A stretch of DNA of 64,000 nt from Gluconobacter japonicus (GCF_002723975.1 NZ_BEWO01000007.1:1-64000); one strand, 5' to 3'. Counted from the first letter of the stretch, positions 43,666 through 53,074 are shown. The notes: generated by a model from the sequence alone, not told the origin. Made by a program: numbers and translations.

Positions 43666-44760
43666 TCAATGCTGCGCCGCGTCAGCGTAAAATGGATAGT
43701 CGATATATCCTCGTGCATCGCCGCCATAGAAGGTGGAGCGATCATAGGAGTTCAGGGGCCAGTTCTGACGCAGCCGTTCGACCAGATCCGGGTTTGCGAG
43801 AAACGAGCGACCAAAAGCAATGAGATCCGCCTGCCCGGAAGCCAGTAGGGCTTCGGCGCTTTGCCGGTCAAATCCGCCAGCGGCAATGATGGTGCGGGAA
43901 AAGATCTGCCGAAGCGTCCCGGCATCCACGGGGTCAGGCTCTGCGTCGCCCCCGATGCGGGGTTGCACGACATGCAGATATCCAGCGCCCAGACGATCCA
44001 GTTCAGAGGCCACATAGCGGAATGTTGCCGGGCGATTGCTGTCCGCCATGGACCCATAGCGTCCGCTTGGTGTCACGCGCACGCCAACACGATCCGGTCC
44101 CCACACGCTCATGGCAGCCTGAGTGACTTCCAGCAGGAAGCGGGCGCGATTTTCTAGCGAGCCGCCATAGTCATCTGTGCGAGTGTTACTGCCATCCTGA
44201 AGAAACTGATCTGGCAGATATCCATTTGCTCCATGGATTTCCACACCATCAAATCCGGCTTTCAGGGCGCGTTCGGCAGCCTGTTCGTAATCCTTGATGA
44301 TTCCGGGAATTTCATTCCGATCAAGCGCGCGGGGCATGTCGTAAGGCACCCTTCCATTGAGCGTCCAGGCGTCTCCATCGGCACGAATGGCCGATGGAGC
44401 AACGGGGGCAATGCCGCTCGGCTGAAGGATGCGTGCTGATTGACGGCCAACATGCCAGAGCTGAAGAACCATTTTGCCACCTTTGGCGTGAACGGCATCC
44501 GTGATGTTCTTCCATCCCGGGATTTGGCTGTCATCATAGATTCCGGCCGCGCGTTCGAAGCCATACCCCGTGAGCGAGACGGGGGAAGCTTCGGAAATCA
44601 GCAACCCTCCTTCCGTTGCACGCTGGCTGTAATAGGTCCGCATCAGGTCATTCGGGAGATTGCCTTCACTGGCTCTCATTCGGGTGAGGGGGGCCATGAC
44701 AATGCGATGGCTCAAGCGTGTTGGCCCAACGAAACGTGGTGTGAACAGAAGGTTCGTCAT
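43666..44760 (-). CDS. Old Yellow Enzyme family alkene reductase
   Basis: 364 residues, FMN-dependent TIM barrel: IVMAPLTRMRASEGNLPND, VLQLWHVGRQS, the substrate-binding His/Asn pair in IHGANGYLPDQFL, then TDDYGGSLENRARFLLEV, GVRVTPSGRYG and LIAFGRSFLANPDLVERL. This is the NemA/OYE class that uses NADPH to reduce activated C=C bonds, N-ethylmaleimide and nitro compounds. It is divergent from a LysR regulator, with a palindrome in the 127-base gap, so electrophile-induced expression is likely by analogy. Confidence 0.92.
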   Translation of the reverse strand: MTNLLFTPRFVGPTRLSHRIVMAPLTRMRASEGNLPNDLMRTYYSQRATEGGLLISEASPVSLTGYGFERAAGIYDDSQIPGWKNITDAVHAKGGKMVLQLWHVGRQSARILQPSGIAPVAPSAIRADGDAWTLNGRVPYDMPRALDRNEIPGIIKDYEQAAERALKAGFDGVEIHGANGYLPDQFLQDGSNTRTDDYGGSLENRARFLLEVTQAAMSVWGPDRVGVRVTPSGRYGSMADSNRPATFRYVASELDRLGAGYLHVVQPRIGGDAEPDPVDAGTLRQIFSRTIIAAGGFDRQSAEALLASGQADLIAFGRSFLANPDLVERLRQNWPLNSYDRSTFYGGDARGYIDYPFYADAAQH

Positions 44761-44854
44761 GATGCGGTTCCGGTCTTTGAGGAGACTGTCCGGAGTGGAT
44801 GCGTCTCATGACCGTGAGAGTGGCTATTCTCATTAGGCGGATGTAGACTGTTTT

Positions 44855-44869
44855 TAACAATATTTGTTA
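44855..44869. promoter_or_regulatory. Palindromic operator between OYE and LysR genes
   Basis: TAACAA-TAT-TTGTTA is a perfect 15-base palindrome, 18 bases before the LysR start and about 95 bases upstream of the OYE start. Its size, AT content and location in a divergent gap fit a LysR-type recognition site controlling both genes. Confidence 0.6.
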
Positions 44870-44887
44870 TTCTCAAAAGGAATAAAC

Positions 44888-45787
44888 ATGGACCGCTTTC
44901 AAGCTATGACGGTGTTTGCTCGTGTTGTGGAAGCTGGTTCTTTTTCAGGCGCTGCCCGGTTATTGAATATGGGGCAGCCCTCCGTTTCCAAGATCATTGC
45001 ACAGCTGGAAGCGCATCTGGGCACAATCCTCCTGTTACGCTCGACGCATGGCCTTGCGCCGACAGACGCAGGTCAGCGCTATTACGAACGCATTGTCAGA
45101 GTTCTTGAAGACGCCATGGAGGCTGACAGTCTGGCCCGAGGGAGTGACAGAGAACTCACAGGGCATTTGCGGATTGCATTGCCGACGACTTTTGGTCGTC
45201 TGCACCTGATACCCAGACTGGGAGAATTTACGGCTCGGTATCCAAATCTTGCTCTGGATGTGCAGATGGATGACAGGCGTGTGGATCTGATTGCGGAAGG
45301 GATCGACATGGCCCTCAGGATTGGTCGCCCGGAAGAGACGTCTGTTGTCGGGCGATGTCTGGCGCGGGGACATCGTTCCCTTCTGGCCAGCCCGGCCTAT
45401 CTGGAGCAGACGACCATGCCGACTTGCCCGGAAGATCTGAAGAATCATCGGATGATTCTTTATTCGCAGGCCCGTCAGATTCGAACGACATTCACGAAAG
45501 GAGAGGAAACGCAGGACGTCCCTTTGCACCCCGATCTATGCCTGAGTGCGGCGGAGGGAATTCGTGCTGCCGTCCTTTCAGGGCAGGGGATGACCGTTGC
45601 AGCAGACTGGATGTTCGCTCCCGAACTGATTTCCGGTGAGGTGCAGCGTTGCTTGCCTGACTGGTCTCTGCCGCCGGTGGAGCTCTGGCTCTTGCTTCCA
45701 GCCGGGCGGATGGTCAGCGCCAAGGTTCGCGCCATGGCTGATTTTTTTGCCGAACGAGTACAGCCGTCTTTGGGTTTGGAAAATTGA
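44888..45787 (+). CDS. LysR family transcriptional regulator
   Basis: 299 residues from ATG 44888, where AAAAGGA lies upstream. The N-terminal winged helix-turn-helix begins MDRFQAMTVFARVVEAGSFS and continues LNMGQPSVSKIIAQLEAHLG; the C-terminal effector domain (about 90-295) has the periplasmic-binding-protein fold. It lies divergent to the OYE gene and is its probable regulator, also autoregulating through the palindrome at 44855-44869. The inducer is likely the OYE substrate, by analogy. Confidence 0.92.
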   Translation: MDRFQAMTVFARVVEAGSFSGAARLLNMGQPSVSKIIAQLEAHLGTILLLRSTHGLAPTDAGQRYYERIVRVLEDAMEADSLARGSDRELTGHLRIALPTTFGRLHLIPRLGEFTARYPNLALDVQMDDRRVDLIAEGIDMALRIGRPEETSVVGRCLARGHRSLLASPAYLEQTTMPTCPEDLKNHRMILYSQARQIRTTFTKGEETQDVPLHPDLCLSAAEGIRAAVLSGQGMTVAADWMFAPELISGEVQRCLPDWSLPPVELWLLLPAGRMVSAKVRAMADFFAERVQPSLGLEN

Positions 45788-45920
45788 ATCTTCTGAGCCG
45801 CGGAGACGTTACAGAATGAAGATCGGAATCTTTTTTCCGCCACAGATCGGCCCAATCACTGCCTTGTGAGATCTGCAATGTGCCGCCTTTCACACCGTTA
45901 TCGTGAAAGGAGCGAGACGT

Positions 45921-46226
45921 ATGCTGAAACATCTATCGGGCTTGCTCGCCGTTTCGACACTTTTTGTGGGTGCGATGTCATTGCCGCCGCTGAGCGGGAC
46001 AGCGCATGCTCAGTTTGTCCCCTATAATGGACCGTATCGACAGACGCCTCCCCCACCGCCTCGTCCGCCCAGGGAGAGGATTCCCCCTCATGGGCGGGGG
46101 ATGCGATGGGTGCCTGGACACTGGGTCTGGATTGGGAACGGTTATCAGTGGACGCCCGGCCGTATGGTCCGCATCCGGCCTCCTGCACCTCCACGGCCGG
46201 CTCCCGCTCCGTTTTATCCCCGATAA
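45921..46226 (+). CDS. Small secreted Pro-rich protein with WXXGXW-like repeats
   Basis: 101 residues from ATG 45921, preceded by AAAGGAG. Signal peptide of about 30 residues ending GTAHA with predicted cleavage before Gln. The mature part is Pro/Arg-rich with aromatic repeats: WVPGHWVWIGNGYQWTPGRM, resembling WXXGXW/YXXW repeat proteins of proteobacterial envelopes. Its function is unknown. The gene is monocistronic with its own terminator. Confidence 0.72.
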   Translation: MLKHLSGLLAVSTLFVGAMSLPPLSGTAHAQFVPYNGPYRQTPPPPPRPPRERIPPHGRGMRWVPGHWVWIGNGYQWTPGRMVRIRPPAPPRPAPAPFYPR

Positions 46227-46235
46227 AAGTTCGAA

Positions 46236-46262
46236 GGCCGCCCCAGTTGGGCGGTCTTTTTT
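46236..46262 (+). terminator. Terminator after the small secreted protein gene
   Basis: GGCCGCCC (46236-46243) pairs with GGGCGGTC (46249-46256), with one G-U pair, followed by TTTTTT. It ends directly at the stop codon of the convergent xthA. Confidence 0.88.
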
Positions 46263-47033
46263 CTAGCGCAGGGTGACGAGGACAGGAACGTGATCGGAGG
46301 CTTTTTCTGTAGCCCGCTCGTCACGGTCGATTGTGAAAGAGACAAGCCGTTCGGCCACGCGCGGGGATAGAAGGGCATGGTCGATGCGCAGGCCCGAGTT
46401 CCGCTGGAACGCAGCGGCCTGATAATCCCAGAAGGTATAATGGCGGCCCGTAGGCTGAACAGCGCGCAGGGCATCCGTCAGACCGAGCCATTGCAGACGG
46501 TTGAATGCTGCCCGGGTTTCAGGCCGTACCAGTGCGTCAGTCGGTGAAAGCGCGCCGGGAGCGAGATCTTCGTCTGTCGGGCAGACATTGTAGTCGCCAA
46601 TGAAGGCGAAGGATTTTTCACTTTCGAGAAAGGACTTCGCCCGGATGGCGAGGGCATTGAAGAACGCCATTTTCTTGGCATAACCGTCTTCGCCGCCTGA
46701 ATTGCCGTTTGGCAGATACAGATTGCCAATCGTGAGACCATCCATGTCCGCTTCGATATAGCGCGCGGTTGGATCTTCAAAACCGGGAAGGTGATGGGTC
46801 GTCACTTCAAATGGGCGGCGGCCAATCAACGCAACGCCGTTATAGGCTTTCTGCCCGGTCGTGGCCACGTGTAAGCCAGCCTCATGGAAAACAGTCGGGA
46901 ACTGGCTGTCCTCGCATTTGATTTCCTGAAGGCAGAGCAGATCACATTCTGGATGGCGTTCCAGCCAGTCCTGAACGAGATGGGCGCGGGCGCGGATGGA
47001 ATTGATGTTCCAGCTTGCGAAGGTAAAGGACAT
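46263..47033 (-). CDS. xthA: Exodeoxyribonuclease III
   Basis: 256 residues from ATG 47033. Endonuclease/exonuclease/phosphatase fold: FASWNINSIRARAHLVQDWL, LLCLQEIKCEDSQFP (metal Glu), GNLYLPNG, FIGDYNVCPTDEDLAPG, LRIDHALLSP and the C-terminal SDHVPV (catalytic His). It is an AP endonuclease and 3' exonuclease of base excision repair. The open frame begins 26 codons earlier within erpA in another frame; the family N-terminus fixes the start. It follows erpA with a four-base gap, so the two are co-transcribed. Confidence 0.96.
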   Translation of the reverse strand: MSFTFASWNINSIRARAHLVQDWLERHPECDLLCLQEIKCEDSQFPTVFHEAGLHVATTGQKAYNGVALIGRRPFEVTTHHLPGFEDPTARYIEADMDGLTIGNLYLPNGNSGGEDGYAKKMAFFNALAIRAKSFLESEKSFAFIGDYNVCPTDEDLAPGALSPTDALVRPETRAAFNRLQWLGLTDALRAVQPTGRHYTFWDYQAAAFQRNSGLRIDHALLSPRVAERLVSFTIDRDERATEKASDHVPVLVTLR

Positions 47034-47037
47034 TCTA

Positions 47038-47382
47038 TCAGGCCAGCGAAAAGCTTGTGCCGCAGCCGCAGGCTGAGGCGGCATTGGGGTTCGTGACCGT
47101 GAAATGCGCACCCATCAGCTTGTCTACGAATTCCAGTTCGGCGCCTTCCAGAAGATCGAGGCTGGTTTCATCTACATAAACCGTCGCACCATTGCGTTCG
47201 ATCACGACGTCATCGTCATTCTTCGTGCGATCCAGCTTGAACTGATACTGGAAGCCGTTGCAGCCACCGGCCAACACGGCAACCCGCAGAGCCAGCCCTT
47301 CAGGTTCCGGCTGGGCGGAGATGATTTCCACGATCCGCGCAGCCGCGCTGGCAGACATGGTGAAGGTGGGTGTTTCGGACAT
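47038..47382 (-). CDS. erpA: Iron-sulfur cluster insertion protein ErpA
   Basis: 114 residues from ATG 47382. A-type carrier with the three conserved cysteines, one in AGGCNGFQYQF and two in ACGCGTSF. It carries Fe-S clusters to apoproteins and is essential in several proteobacteria when respiration is used. Other A-type carriers (IscA, SufA) are alternatives, but the fold position and ACGCGTSFSL ending fit ErpA. It heads a two-gene unit with xthA and is divergent from dgt. Confidence 0.9.
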   Translation of the reverse strand: MSETPTFTMSASAAARIVEIISAQPEPEGLALRVAVLAGGCNGFQYQFKLDRTKNDDDVVIERNGATVYVDETSLDLLEGAELEFVDKLMGAHFTVTNPNAASACGCGTSFSLA

Positions 47383-47567
47383 GGCTCGTTCCTGATTTCT
47401 GAAGCACTGCTGCAAGGCAGGACGGTTCTGGTCCTGATTATATGGCCTGACTACCCCCAAGGGCAAAGGGGGTGAGTTGCGTTGCCATCAGCCTGTCGTA
47501 GAATAACATCTATGATCCGGCGAACAGCGTGCGTTTTGCGCCTGCGGATCATCAGGAGAGGGTGTTG

Positions 47568-48731
47568 ATGGCTGCCATTTACGCGGTTCAGGAAAAAGGC
47601 GCTCGCGGGAGACTGTATCCGGAAGTGGAAAGCCCGGTTCGTTCACCCTGGCAGCGGGACCGGGATCGTGTTCTGCATTCGGCCGGCTTCCGGACCTTGC
47701 AGTACAAGACGCAGGTTTTCATCAACCATGAAGGCGATTTCTTTCGCACCCGTCTGACGCATTCCCTTGAAGTCGCTCAGATTGCCCGTTCAATTGCCCG
47801 CAGCCTTGATCTGAACGAGGATCTGACGGAAGCGCTCGCGCTGGCGCACGACATGGGCCACACGCCGTTTGGCCATGCTGGGGAAGATGCTCTTGCTCTG
47901 GCCATGCAGGATTGGGGCGGCTTTGATCACAATACGCAGTCCCTTCGTCTCGTGACGTCTCTGGAGACGCGGTATCATGCTTTTGATGGCCTGAACCTGA
48001 CATGGGAAACGTTGGAGGGGCTGGCCAAGCATAACGGTCCGGTCAAGCGCCCGACACCATATCTGGCAGAATATGACGCAAAGCATCATCTCGACCTCAG
48101 CAGTTATGCGTCTGCCGAAGCGCAGGTCGCGGCGATGTCGGATGATATTGCCTATCATGGCCATGATCTGGATGACGGGTTGCGCGCCGGGCTGCTGACG
48201 TTTGAGGATATTGAGGACCTTCCGCTTGTCGGGGATGCGCTTCGGGCTTCCCGTGAAATGGAACGCCCGACAAATCGTGAGGCGGCGGATCAGGCGCAGC
48301 GTGTGCGTCATGAAACCATTCGCGTGGTCATTAACGCTCTGGCCACGGATCTGACAGAACAGACACGCCGGAATCTGGAAGCTCTTAACCCGCAGTCAGC
48401 GGATGATATCCGTCATGCCGATCATGCGGTTGTGGCGTTCAGTCCGGAAATGCGGGAAAAGAACAAGGCGATCCGCAAATTTCTTTACGCGCGTATGTAC
48501 CGTCACTGGCGGGTCAACCGTATGGCGCGGAAAGCCAAGATCGCACTGGCTGAAATCTTCACGATCCTTTCGGAAGAACCGGGTCTTCTGCCAGACCCGC
48601 TCAAGGACCGCGCCAAGGCTGCGGATGACATGGAACGACGGCGTCTGGTGGTAAATTATATTGCCGGAATGACCGATCGTTTCGCGATGGAAGAACATCG
48701 ACGGTTGACGGACCTCTCCGTGCTGGGCTGA
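47568..48731 (+). CDS. dgt: Deoxyguanosinetriphosphate triphosphohydrolase
   Basis: 387 residues from ATG 47568, with GAGAGGGTG upstream. HD-domain dNTPase: RTRLTHSLEVAQIARSIAR supplies the first His, LALAHDMGHTPFGHAGEDAL the HD pair and second His, and AMSDDIAYHGHDLDDGLRAG the last Asp. The FRTLQYKTQVF motif is typical of the Dgt family. It hydrolyses dNTPs to deoxynucleosides and triphosphate, controlling dNTP pools; homologues also act in phage defence. argS starts 45 bases downstream, probably in the same transcript. Confidence 0.94.
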   Translation: MAAIYAVQEKGARGRLYPEVESPVRSPWQRDRDRVLHSAGFRTLQYKTQVFINHEGDFFRTRLTHSLEVAQIARSIARSLDLNEDLTEALALAHDMGHTPFGHAGEDALALAMQDWGGFDHNTQSLRLVTSLETRYHAFDGLNLTWETLEGLAKHNGPVKRPTPYLAEYDAKHHLDLSSYASAEAQVAAMSDDIAYHGHDLDDGLRAGLLTFEDIEDLPLVGDALRASREMERPTNREAADQAQRVRHETIRVVINALATDLTEQTRRNLEALNPQSADDIRHADHAVVAFSPEMREKNKAIRKFLYARMYRHWRVNRMARKAKIALAEIFTILSEEPGLLPDPLKDRAKAADDMERRRLVVNYIAGMTDRFAMEEHRRLTDLSVLG

Positions 48732-48776
48732 TAGAGCCTCTTCAAGACGTTACAGGTTACAGGAATCGAACTGAAA

Positions 48777-50585
48777 ATGGTCGCTGCACCCACTGCTCAT
48801 ACGACTGACTGCCTTTTTGCCCGCACCAGAGACCAGGTGTGCGAGGCCCTGCGGTCCGTTGTCCCCGGCCTGCCGGAAGAGGTGGTGCAGCGCGTTGAAG
48901 TGACGCCCCCGCGTGATCCGTCTCACGGTCATATGGCGACGAATGCCGCTCTGCTGGCCGCCAAGCCTGCGAAGCGGAAGCCTGCCGATATTGCTGCCGA
49001 ACTGGTGCTGAAGCTCGCCGAACTGCCAGACGTCGATCATGCCGAGGCCGCAGGGCCGGGCTTCGTGAACATGACGCTCAAGCCGCATGTGCTTCAGGGT
49101 ATTGCCAAGACCGTTCTGGAAACAGGCGAGGCTTATGGTCGTTCCACGATGGGGCAGGGCACGCGGGTCAATGTAGAATACGTCTCCGCCAACCCAACCG
49201 GCCCGATGCATGTCGGTCATTGTCGTGGTGCCGTGGTGGGTGATGCGCTGGCCAATCTGCTCCAGGCGGCGGGTTTTGGCGTTACGCGCGAGTATTACAT
49301 CAACGATGCCGGAACGCAGGTTGTGGCCCTCACATGGGCGACATACTGGCGGTATCTTCAGGCGATCGGTACGCAGATTGATGCCGAGACGTTCAGCCCG
49401 CTGACGCCGAATGGTCTTCAGTATCAGGGTGATTATCTGATCCCGGTCGCTGAAAGCATCGCCGCGAAACATGGTCGCGCGCTCGCCAACGAAGATGGCA
49501 GCCCGGCTGATCCGTCCGTCTGGTTCGAGATCGTCCGTCGTGAGGCGCTTGAGCAGATGATGGCGGCGATCCGCCTGGATCTTGAAGCCCTCGGTATTTC
49601 GCATGAAGTGTTTGCCAGCGAAGCTGAAACGCTCGCCAGCGGACGCGTTGATGCCGCTATCGCCAAGCTCGAAAGCAAGGGCCTGCTCTACGAAGGTGTT
49701 CTGGAGCCGCCGAAGGGCAAGATGCCGGAAGACTGGGAGGCCCGCCCGCAGACGCTGTTCCGCTCCACGGATTTCGGGGACGATCAGGATCGTGCGCTCC
49801 GTAAGTCTGACGGCACGAACACCTATTTCGCCAATGACATCGGGTATCATGCCCAGAAGGCCGAGAATTCAGACGTTCTGATTGACGTGCTTGGCGCGGA
49901 TCATGGCGGTTACGTCTCCCGGATGCGCGCTGCGATTTCTGCACTGACGGATGGCAAGACCGGCTTTGAAGTCGTGATGTGCCAGATCGTACGTGTTGTG
50001 AAGAACGGCGAGCCGGTGAAGATGTCCAAGCGTGCTGGCACGTTCGTGACGCTGCGCGATCTGCTGGATGAAGTCGGGCGTGATGCCGTGCGCTTCACGA
50101 TGCTGACCCGCAAGGCTGACGCGCAGATGGAGTTTGATCTGGATGCTGTCGTCGCCCAGACGCGCGATAATCCGGTCTTCTACGTTCAGTACGCGCACGC
50201 CCGTTGTCGTTCGGTCCTGCGTTCTGCCGAGACGATGTTCGGTGCCGAATCCGTGACGCCGGAAGCGCTGGCGACGGCTGATCTGTCCGGCCTGTCTTCG
50301 GACGTGGAACTGGCCGTGTTGCATCGTATCGCGTCTTTCCCGCGTTCGGTAGAAGCTGCTGCTGCTGCGCGTGAGCCGCACCGTATCGCGACCTATTGCA
50401 TTGATCTGGCGTCTGACTTCCATGCTTTGTGGAACCGTGGGCGTGAGGACACGACCCTGCGATTCCTGCATGAAAATGACCGTGAGACGAGCCTGGCCAA
50501 GTTGGCTCTGGTCTCCGCAATCGCCGGAACGCTGCGTTGTGCACTGACCATTCTTGGCGTTGTTCCGGTGGAGGAAATGCGATGA
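48777..50585 (+). CDS. argS: Arginyl-tRNA synthetase
   Basis: 602 residues. N-terminal ArgRS additional domain (about 15-100), class I core with HIGH-type motif in NPTGPMHVGHCRGAVVGD, KMSK-type motif in EPVKMSKRAGTFVTLRD, and a C-terminal DALR anticodon domain (about 480-602). It charges tRNA-Arg, one of which is encoded at 3.8 kb. Its stop overlaps the start of the SPOR gene (ATGA), indicating coupled translation. Confidence 0.97.
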   Translation: MVAAPTAHTTDCLFARTRDQVCEALRSVVPGLPEEVVQRVEVTPPRDPSHGHMATNAALLAAKPAKRKPADIAAELVLKLAELPDVDHAEAAGPGFVNMTLKPHVLQGIAKTVLETGEAYGRSTMGQGTRVNVEYVSANPTGPMHVGHCRGAVVGDALANLLQAAGFGVTREYYINDAGTQVVALTWATYWRYLQAIGTQIDAETFSPLTPNGLQYQGDYLIPVAESIAAKHGRALANEDGSPADPSVWFEIVRREALEQMMAAIRLDLEALGISHEVFASEAETLASGRVDAAIAKLESKGLLYEGVLEPPKGKMPEDWEARPQTLFRSTDFGDDQDRALRKSDGTNTYFANDIGYHAQKAENSDVLIDVLGADHGGYVSRMRAAISALTDGKTGFEVVMCQIVRVVKNGEPVKMSKRAGTFVTLRDLLDEVGRDAVRFTMLTRKADAQMEFDLDAVVAQTRDNPVFYVQYAHARCRSVLRSAETMFGAESVTPEALATADLSGLSSDVELAVLHRIASFPRSVEAAAAAREPHRIATYCIDLASDFHALWNRGREDTTLRFLHENDRETSLAKLALVSAIAGTLRCALTILGVVPVEEMR

Positions 50586-51709
50586 CCCCTGACAGCGACG
50601 ACGATCGGAATTTCCGGGACCCGGGCGACTATGGCTCGGGACCGGCTACGCCACCACCACGTGGCGGGCGTGAGCGCCTGAGCAGCGATTATGACGAAGA
50701 CGCGCCGCCCCGTCGTCGTCCTGCACCGGCTGCGGGGAATACGGAACGGGCAGGGGGCGTGGCCTCCTTGCTGGGCAGTGATCCGGCAACGCGCAAGCTT
50801 GTTGGTGGAGCGGTCGGTATCGGCGCGGTGCTGCTACTGGCGGTGGGTGGCTGGTCCCTTATGGGGGGGCACCATGGTGGCATTCCCATCATTGGGCCGC
50901 CGCCGGGGCCGGTGAAAGATGTTCCAGCCGATCCGGGCGGCATGCAGATCATGGGCAGCGATAGCGGCGACACGGATCTGACGGGGAATGGCGAAGCGCA
51001 TCTGGCTCCCGGCCCCGAGCAGCCTGATGCCAAGGCGCTGGCGCGCCAGTATGGTGTCCAGCCCGGCACGCCTGCGACCCCGGCTGACAAGCCTGCCGCA
51101 GCGCCGAATGCACCGTCTTCTGACGCTAAACCGTCTGATGGTGCGGTACCTGCCTCCCCGGATGCGTCTGCTGATAAAGCTCCGGCTGCGGTTCCGGGAG
51201 CGGCTGCTACGCCCGGTGCTGCCAAGGCGCCTGCGGAAACTGTGGCACCCGAAGAGGATGCCGACGACGCAGAGCCAGCGAAGCCTGCTCCGGAGAAGCC
51301 GGTCCCTGCGCCGAAGCCGAAGGCTCCTGAAGCCCCGGTTCACAAAGCTGCGCCAGTTGCTCCGGCCAAGCCTGTGCAGAAGCCGCTTCCTCCACCGGAG
51401 CCGGTGCCTGAAAATGTTGCGCCAGCCCAGAAGGCAGCCGCAACGCCGAAGGCTGAAACGGGTGGAGCGCGTGAAGTGCAGCTTGCCGCACTCGATAGTG
51501 AGGCGGCCGCACGTAAGGAATGGGAGACCCTGCGCCATCAGGCTCCTGCTTTGTTTGCCGGACACTCACCGCTGTTCGAAAAGACCACGCATGGTGACAA
51601 GACGTTCGTGCGTCTGCGCATTGGTGGCTTTGAGGATCTGAAGGCGGCCCGTGCGTATTGCGTGAAGCTGCACGCGCAGTCCATCGCCTGCACTCCAGCC
51701 CAGTTCTGA
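50582..51709 (+). CDS. SPOR-domain membrane protein
   Basis: 375 residues from ATG 50582, overlapping the argS stop by four bases. Topology: 70 hydrophilic N-terminal residues, one membrane helix (about 80-98, GIGAVLLLAVGGWSLM), a long disordered Ala/Pro/Lys-rich periplasmic linker (about 110-300), and a C-terminal SPOR domain (about 300-375, REVQLAALDSEAAARKEWET and FVRLRIGGFEDLKAARAYC). SPOR domains bind denuded glycan at the division site. The architecture matches FtsN/DedD-like proteins; position in an argS-scpAB cluster is typical of alphaproteobacteria. Confidence 0.88.
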   Translation: MTPDSDDDRNFRDPGDYGSGPATPPPRGGRERLSSDYDEDAPPRRRPAPAAGNTERAGGVASLLGSDPATRKLVGGAVGIGAVLLLAVGGWSLMGGHHGGIPIIGPPPGPVKDVPADPGGMQIMGSDSGDTDLTGNGEAHLAPGPEQPDAKALARQYGVQPGTPATPADKPAAAPNAPSSDAKPSDGAVPASPDASADKAPAAVPGAAATPGAAKAPAETVAPEEDADDAEPAKPAPEKPVPAPKPKAPEAPVHKAAPVAPAKPVQKPLPPPEPVPENVAPAQKAAATPKAETGGAREVQLAALDSEAAARKEWETLRHQAPALFAGHSPLFEKTTHGDKTFVRLRIGGFEDLKAARAYCVKLHAQSIACTPAQF

Positions 51710-51719
51710 GAGACCGGGC

Positions 51720-52478
51720 TTGAGCGAGGTTCTGCATCTGACGCTGGATGGGTTCGAGGGGCCGCTTGATCTGCTTCTCGACCTTGCCCGCGCCCAGAAA
51801 GTGGACCTCGCAAAGATTTCCATTCTTCAGCTTGTTGAGCAATATCTCTCTGTGGTCGAGCAGGCCCGGGCGGAAGCTCGTGCCTTGCGTCTGGAACTTG
51901 CGGCGGACTGGCTCGTCATGGCGGCGTGGCTCGCCTGGCTGAAGTCCAAGCTTCTCCTGCCTGCGGAAAGTGGTGGGGAAGACGCGGAAGAGGCGGTCGA
52001 GCAGCTTCAGGAACGGTTGATTGAGCTGGAGCGGATGCGTGCTGCGGCTGCATGGCTTATGGAGCGTCCTCGCCTCGGCATTGATGTGTTTCGCCGTGGG
52101 GAAGGCGAAGATCATACGGAAATTGATCGTTCTGGCCTGCGCGTTGATCTGTCGGCTCTAATTACGGCTTATCTGTCTGCCCGACGTCGGACGAACCGCA
52201 AACGTGTCTATGCACCGCGGACCCGTCGCTACTGGAGCGTCCAGGACGCTTTGGCGCGTCTGCGGCGGATGCTGGGAACAGACGCCGTTACGGACTGGCA
52301 AACCCTGACATCCCTGCTGCCCGAACATCTGGCTGATGATCCGGAAACCGGACCGTATGGACGGAATGCCGCAATGGCAGGAACACTGCTGGCCGGGCTG
52401 GAAATGGCGAAGGGCGGGGCGGTGGAACTGCGTCAGCCCGAAGCTTTTGCTGAAATTGAATGGCGGGCGGTGTCGTGA
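51720..52478 (+). CDS. scpA: Segregation and condensation protein A
   Basis: 252 residues. The start is TTG at 51720 (LTLDGFEGPLDLLLDLARAQ, the ScpA N-terminus, follows at residue 7); no better in-frame ATG exists upstream. The N-terminal helical domain contacts SMC, with YLSVVEQARAEARALRLELA, and the C-terminal winged helix includes DWQTLTSLLPE. It is the kleisin subunit of the SMC-ScpAB condensin. The gene lies ten bases after the SPOR gene and overlaps scpB. Confidence 0.93.
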   Translation: MSEVLHLTLDGFEGPLDLLLDLARAQKVDLAKISILQLVEQYLSVVEQARAEARALRLELAADWLVMAAWLAWLKSKLLLPAESGGEDAEEAVEQLQERLIELERMRAAAAWLMERPRLGIDVFRRGEGEDHTEIDRSGLRVDLSALITAYLSARRRTNRKRVYAPRTRRYWSVQDALARLRRMLGTDAVTDWQTLTSLLPEHLADDPETGPYGRNAAMAGTLLAGLEMAKGGAVELRQPEAFAEIEWRAVS

Positions 52479-53065
52479 CGTCTGAAGAGATGCAGCGTGG
52501 CTGCCTGCTTCTGGAAGCCCTCATTTTTGCCAATCCGGAACCTGTGCGGCCGTCTGTCATGGCGGAGCTTCTGAAGGCTCAGGGTTCGGATTTGGTGGTG
52601 TCGGACGTTCTGGCCGCGCTGGCCGAGCGCTATGCGACCCATGCAATCGAACTTGTCGAAGCTGCCGGGGGCTGGCAGTTCCGGACGCGCCCAGAATATG
52701 CTTCGGCGCTGACAAAAGTCGTCGAAAAGCCACGTCGTTTGAGCCGGGGTGCGATGGAAACACTGGCTATCATTGCCTATCACCAGCCTTGCACGCGTGC
52801 GGAAATTGAAGCCATCCGGGGTGTCTCGCTCGGGCAGCCCATTCTGGATGCGCTGCTGGAAGATAGTCTGATTGCTCCAAAAGGGCGCAAGGAAGTTCCC
52901 GGCCGTCCGGTTCTGTGGGGTACGACGCCAGCCTTTCTGGAAAGCTTCGGTCTGCCGGATCTGGGGTCATTGCCCAAGCGGGAGGATTTCCTTCTGGACA
53001 GGGCCCCGACGGAAGCGGCACCAGAAGCGCCTTCCCCCGTAGGCGAGACTGACGGGACGGGCTAG
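52460..53065 (+). CDS. scpB: Segregation and condensation protein B
   Basis: 201 residues. Two winged-helix domains: LLEALIFANPEPVRPSVMAE, then the signature LSRGAMETLAIIAYHQPCTR and AEIEAIRGVSLGQPILDALL, with GRPVLWGTTPAFLESFGLPD near the end. It binds ScpA in the SMC complex. ATG 52460 lies within scpA; a GTG at 52475, overlapping the scpA stop (GTGA), is an equally likely start and would give MTSEEMQRG. tatB begins nine bases after its stop. Confidence 0.94.
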   Translation: MAGGVVTSEEMQRGCLLLEALIFANPEPVRPSVMAELLKAQGSDLVVSDVLAALAERYATHAIELVEAAGGWQFRTRPEYASALTKVVEKPRRLSRGAMETLAIIAYHQPCTRAEIEAIRGVSLGQPILDALLEDSLIAPKGRKEVPGRPVLWGTTPAFLESFGLPDLGSLPKREDFLLDRAPTEAAPEAPSPVGETDGTG

Positions 53066-53074
53066 GATTGTTGC

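Noticed and set aside
48750-49850. 366-codon minus-strand frame opposite argS
   Set aside because: Shadow frame; argS motifs are complete on the plus strand.
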